Below are positions 61,635-64,000 of a stretch of DNA of 64,000 nucleotides, piece by piece. The notes beneath the pieces were generated by a model. It saw nothing but the letters and a program-made list of their open reading frames with translations, did not search any database and was not told the origin of the DNA. The DNA lies in assembly GCA_902782305.1 (NCBI GenBank), contig CACZMV010000007.1:20580-84579 (forward strand), given 5' to 3'. The translations under genes were made by a program, and so were the position numbers. The DNA is from an uncultured Prevotellaceae bacterium. GTDB lineage: Bacteria; Bacteroidota; Bacteroidia; Bacteroidales; Bacteroidaceae. The first letter of the stretch is position 1. Every line of letters begins with the position of its first letter.

Positions 61635-61740
61635 GAACGGATCAACGGACTCAGGGAACAACGGATCTACGGAGAATGGCGGAACCCAGAACCAGGGTGG
61701 TAACAGCAACACCGGTGGTGGCGACTTGGGGCAGAACTAG
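61621..61740 (+). pseudogene. Frameshifted C-terminal tail of the HU-related protein
   Basis: In the +1 frame the sequence reads DNENGSTDSGNNGS and further Gly/Asn/Thr-rich residues to GGGDLGQN and TAG at 61738. This composition is normal for tails of HU-related proteins, and the frame is joined to the main gene by removing one G near 61625-61628. It is a separated tail, not an independent gene: it has no start codon of its own. Programmed +1 shifting at CAA-TGA-G is a less likely alternative. Confidence 0.6.
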
Positions 61741-61748
61741 TCGATGGA

Positions 61749-61776
61749 AGATGTAAGATGTCAGAAGTAAGATGTA
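61749..61776. repeat. 7-bp-period array (AGATGTA)
   Basis: Heptamers AGATGTA, AGATGTC, AGAAGTA, AGATGTA directly before the smalltalk start codon. Confidence 0.8.
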
Positions 61777-61780
61777 GCTT

Positions 61781-61897
61781 ATGAAGACGAATCGTATTGT
61801 TGAGGTAGCGGTGAAGATGATAGTAGCCGCTCTCACAGCCTTCCTGACGGCCATCACAACCACGAGTTGTATGGGACATGGACCGATTCCGATGTAA
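61781..61897 (+). CDS. Smalltalk family protein, 38 aa
   Basis: The ATG at 61781 opens 38 codons: basic start (MKTNRIVEVAVK), one hydrophobic helix (MIVAALTAFLTAITT), then TSC and a short polar end. Length, helix and terminal TSC fit the Bacteroidetes 'smalltalk' family, found right after HU-related genes and usually before an N-acetylmuramoyl-alanine amidase. The T-S-C could be a lipobox-like site. Its role is unknown. Here no amidase follows; the only wall hydrolase of the segment is the distant M15 gene. It is flanked on both sides by 7-bp-period arrays. Confidence 0.75.
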   Translation: MKTNRIVEVAVKMIVAALTAFLTAITTTSCMGHGPIPM

Positions 61898-61924
61898 GAT
61901 GGAAGAGGTAAGAAGTAAGAAATG
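61890..61924. repeat. 7-bp-period array after smalltalk
   Basis: Heptamers CGATGTA, AGATGGA, AGAGGTA, AGAAGTA, AGAAATG; the first supplies the last codons and stop of smalltalk. Confidence 0.7.
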
Positions 61925-61962
61925 GGACTGCCAATGTTGGCGGTCCCATTTTTCTTGTTTTT
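61921..61962 (+). terminator. Terminator of the HU-smalltalk transcript
   Basis: AATGGGACTGCC pairs with GGCGGTCCCATT (11 of 12), followed by a T-rich tail. Confidence 0.85.
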
Positions 61963-61979
61963 TTGCATAGTTTTGTTCG

Positions 61980-63647
61980 TTACTTGTCGTTTGCCATTTC
62001 TTTCGTTTTCCACTCCTTGGGCGTCATACCTACGATGGTCTTGAAGGTGCGGAAGAAGGAGATTTCGTTGGCGAATCCTGATTTAAGGTATACTTCGGTT
62101 AGTTTGATGTTGGGTTGGCGACGCATCAGTTGCTGGGCATAGGCAATGCGGTACTTGTTGATGAACGTGGAGAAGGAGCACTGCTCGGCTTGCTTGATGC
62201 TGTCGGAGACGTAGCGGCTATTGGTGCCCAACAGGGAGGCGATGTCCTGTAACTTGAGCTCGCTGTTGAGGTAGGGGCTCTGTTCGTCCATCAGTTGTCG
62301 GATGCGCGGTATGAGCAGATTCTCGGTGGGAGTTGCGATGGATTCCTTCTTCTGCTGTTGTTTTCTTCTCACCACGAGAAAGAGGCCCACCACAAGAATG
62401 ATGGCTGGGACAAGCAACCACCACCATGGGGAGACATGGCTGGTAGCATCGGCAGTTGGAGTGCCTAAGGGGAACAGATAGACGGAAGCGTAGGGTGCGA
62501 AATTGGTGCCTTCACCATTCATACCACCTGCCATCACCAAGTCGCCGTTGGGCATCACCACGGGTGTCGTGCCTCCTGCATCGGGCATGGGGTCTGTATA
62601 ATATAAGGTAATAGGAGCGGGGCTCTTGGAATAATCTACGCAGAGCACATAGAAATGATAGGTGTTGTCGGCTCCTATGATATAGCCACGCTGAGCCTTG
62701 TGGTCTGCGACAAAGGGCGTGAAATATTTAATCTTGCCGTAGCGTCCTTTGGTTGGAATGGGACATTCGGTGGGAAACAAGGTGACGGAGGTGTCGCGGA
62801 CTTGGGCGATGGCAAACTGTCCCTTGGCATTGTCGATGGGCAAGATGTATCTGAAGTCGCGCTTGTCCTCATTGCCTATCATGCAGTCGCGACTATAGGG
62901 CGGCATACCGGTTTCTGCGGGTTGCCATGTCTTGAACAAGGGAATGTGGATGGGGTCGCCTTTCAAGCGGTCGGCCACATCGCTATAGAGTGGTTCTCCG
63001 TGAATGCCGTGACCACTGATCATCAGCACATCATTATCGCTGGTGCGGAAAAGATAAGGACGGGTGCGCGCTACGGCTACCCCCTTGACGGGCGAAAACA
63101 GGTAGTGGCCATTGAAGTATTCAATGGTGTCGGTATGATACCAGTTGCCGGTGATGACCACGTGACCACTATCCACCTCTACGGCATTTCCCGCAGCTCG
63201 TTTTACTGCCAGACAGCTAAAGCCGTTGAAGGAATGGGTGGCAGGGTCGTACATCTCGACTTCGTAAGTCTGACCGATGCCAAGGTTTTTTTCGAAACCA
63301 CCCGCCAACAACACCTTGCCATTTTTCAGGGGTAGGCAAAGACCGCCATTGTGGTTATAGACCATCTGCAGCTCGTGCCACTTTCCATCTTTATAGTATT
63401 CTGCGGTGCGTGTCAGTACGAAACCTGCGGTGTGACCACCCACCACGGTCAGTTCGCCGTTGGCAAGGAAAACATTGTGACCATAACGGGCGATGTTAAG
63501 GTCAGGCAGTCGCTGCACTGCAATTTTTGTTAGTTTACAAGATTTTTGTTGGTTACCCTCCACAGTTGCATGCGCCAACAAGTGGATGCTGGCAAAGATG
63601 CTGACAAGCAACAGAGGTCGCGTTATGATTGCTAGTTTTGTTTTCAT
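61980..63647 (-). CDS. Membrane-bound AraC-type regulator with extracytoplasmic kelch-like propeller
   Basis: The 555-residue protein has an N-terminal signal (LLLVSIFASIHLLAHA). A kelch-like beta-propeller of about 340 residues follows (blades seen as ELTVVGGHTAGF, KVLLAGGFEKN, GHVVITGNWYHTDTIEYF, DVLMISGHG, DLVMAGGMNGEG). One membrane helix lies near 403-425 (WWWLLVPAIILVVGLFLVV), then a basic stretch and a C-terminal AraC domain (LKLQDIASLLGTNSRYVSDSI, SGFANEISFFRTFKTIVGMTPKEW). It probably senses an envelope signal and controls transcription directly from the membrane. The promoter box ends five bases before the ATG and is preceded by a duplicated 20-bp site, suggesting autoregulation. 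Confidence 0.88.
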   Translation of the reverse strand: MKTKLAIITRPLLLVSIFASIHLLAHATVEGNQQKSCKLTKIAVQRLPDLNIARYGHNVFLANGELTVVGGHTAGFVLTRTAEYYKDGKWHELQMVYNHNGGLCLPLKNGKVLLAGGFEKNLGIGQTYEVEMYDPATHSFNGFSCLAVKRAAGNAVEVDSGHVVITGNWYHTDTIEYFNGHYLFSPVKGVAVARTRPYLFRTSDNDVLMISGHGIHGEPLYSDVADRLKGDPIHIPLFKTWQPAETGMPPYSRDCMIGNEDKRDFRYILPIDNAKGQFAIAQVRDTSVTLFPTECPIPTKGRYGKIKYFTPFVADHKAQRGYIIGADNTYHFYVLCVDYSKSPAPITLYYTDPMPDAGGTTPVVMPNGDLVMAGGMNGEGTNFAPYASVYLFPLGTPTADATSHVSPWWWLLVPAIILVVGLFLVVRRKQQQKKESIATPTENLLIPRIRQLMDEQSPYLNSELKLQDIASLLGTNSRYVSDSIKQAEQCSFSTFINKYRIAYAQQLMRRQPNIKLTEVYLKSGFANEISFFRTFKTIVGMTPKEWKTKEMANDK

Positions 63648-63652
63648 CTATG

Positions 63653-63660
63653 CAAAGGTA
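63653..63660 (-). promoter_or_regulatory. -7 box (TACCTTTG) of the AraC-type regulator gene
   Basis: Ends five bases before the ATG at 63647; no consensus TTTG at -33, where the duplicated site begins instead. Confidence 0.6.
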
Positions 63661-63680
63661 GGCAAAAAAGCAACATCCAG

Positions 63681-63720
63681 TACTAACAATTCTTGTTTTT
63701 TACTAACAATTCTTGATTTT
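63681..63720. repeat. Tandem 20-bp direct repeat at the regulator promoter
   Basis: TACTAACAATTCTTG occurs at 63681 and 63701, each followed by five T-rich bases (19 of 20 identical). The spacing equals two helical turns, as for AraC-type binding half-sites, and the inner copy covers the -33 position. Confidence 0.75.
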
Positions 63721-63775
63721 TAAGTCGTTTGTCTAAGGAAAACAGGGATTCCGCCTGCAAAGATACAAATTTTAG

Positions 63776-63902
63776 GATCAAGGGGTCGGTTCTATTGATC
63801 ACTTTTTGAAGTTTCTGTATTACACATCGTTCTTAACTCCCCATGATCCAACATCCAAATTTTCAACGTAAAAAATGATCAGTAGAACCGACCCCCATGA
63901 TC
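63776..63902. repeat. Inverted repeat of about 26 bp, 127 bp overall, MITE-like
   Basis: Left arm 63776-63801 and right arm 63876-63902 contain a 20-bp inverted match with one mismatch (core GGTCGGTTCTA), extended by GATCA at the outer ends. The 74 bases between carry no ORF. The gene-free end 63721-64000 holds only this and a stray TATCTTTG (63758-63765). Confidence 0.7.
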
Positions 63903-64000
63903 ATGACATAAATGGATGTCGTCATGTTGCTCTTGACTTTTTTTACATTGTGCGAATATCATTATTAAGTTCTTTTCTCCATATTAGAGTACCAATAATT

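Noticed and set aside
61631-61756. 41-codon ORF overlapping the HU-related stop in an ATGA
   Set aside because: The frame is Arg/Thr-rich and runs into the 7-bp array; the +1 frame has the Gly/Asn tail expected for the family, so this ORF is a shadow of the frameshifted tail.
1-64000. tRNA, rRNA, riboswitch of known class, integrase or transposase genes
   Set aside because: None could be recognised by eye on either strand; intergenic space is short and filled with the repeats and promoters listed.

Overview
The window reads as chromosomal DNA of a member of the Bacteroidales, most likely Prevotella or a close relative. The evidence is the repeated Bacteroidetes promoter boxes (TTTG, about 20 bp, then TAnnTTTG), families largely confined to this phylum (DUF5020, DUF5683, a HU-related protein with a long tail, 'smalltalk', the VirE-N/primase-like family), tricorn-type proteases, and large secreted proteins ending in a Y-(D/N)-(L/M)-(S/N)-G-(R/Q) tail. 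No rRNA, tRNA, CRISPR array or insertion sequence was recognised.

Layout. 1-1291: two small secreted proteins of unknown role. 1447-1797: a MerR-like regulator, divergent from them. 1870-12268: a co-directional minus-strand run parA-parB-DUF5683-mltD-rel-pectinesterase-tricorn protease, joining chromosome partition, cell-wall turnover and the stringent response. 12448-15345: a DUF349 coiled-coil protein and corA, whose leader may encode a short peptide. 15628-20981: plus-strand run rmuC, phosphopantetheinyl transferase, zinc metallopeptidase, surE, lpxB, DUF5020. 21370-26760: minus strand, a CatA-like acyltransferase and a GNAT-Zn-PNPOx fusion, then a flippase-like protein, pepD and a DUF4886 protein. 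26864-27673: rsmA (ksgA). 27768-27995: a promoter-to-terminator interval without an ORF, a possible small RNA. 28031-34094: cyclophilin, MATE pump, sodium symporter, porin and an AI-2E-type membrane protein.

34209-54231 looks like a single operon of about 20 kb, with a promoter at 54224 and a strong terminator at 34154. It encodes a beta-helix/BspA-like surface protein, a 597-residue protein, a giant 4368-residue protein and a small lipoprotein. The three large proteins share N-terminal and C-terminal building blocks. The giant protein consists almost entirely of about 49 Ig-like (MBG-type) modules in a strict four-type cycle A-B-C-D.

54397-61962 is an accessory segment: M15 peptidase, VirE-N/helicase-like protein, several unknown small proteins, RhuM, a HU-related protein whose tail is out of frame, and smalltalk. 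Three copies of a 37-bp element lie in front of, or beside, its transcription units. 61980-63647 encodes a membrane-anchored AraC regulator with a predicted extracytoplasmic kelch-like sensor and a duplicated 20-bp site at its promoter.

Short repeats recur through the window. There are 7-bp-period tandem arrays between genes and once inside lpxB, palindromic elements inside the porin and M15 reading frames, and several large inverted repeats. This suggests a genome in which small repeat elements enter coding sequence in frame.
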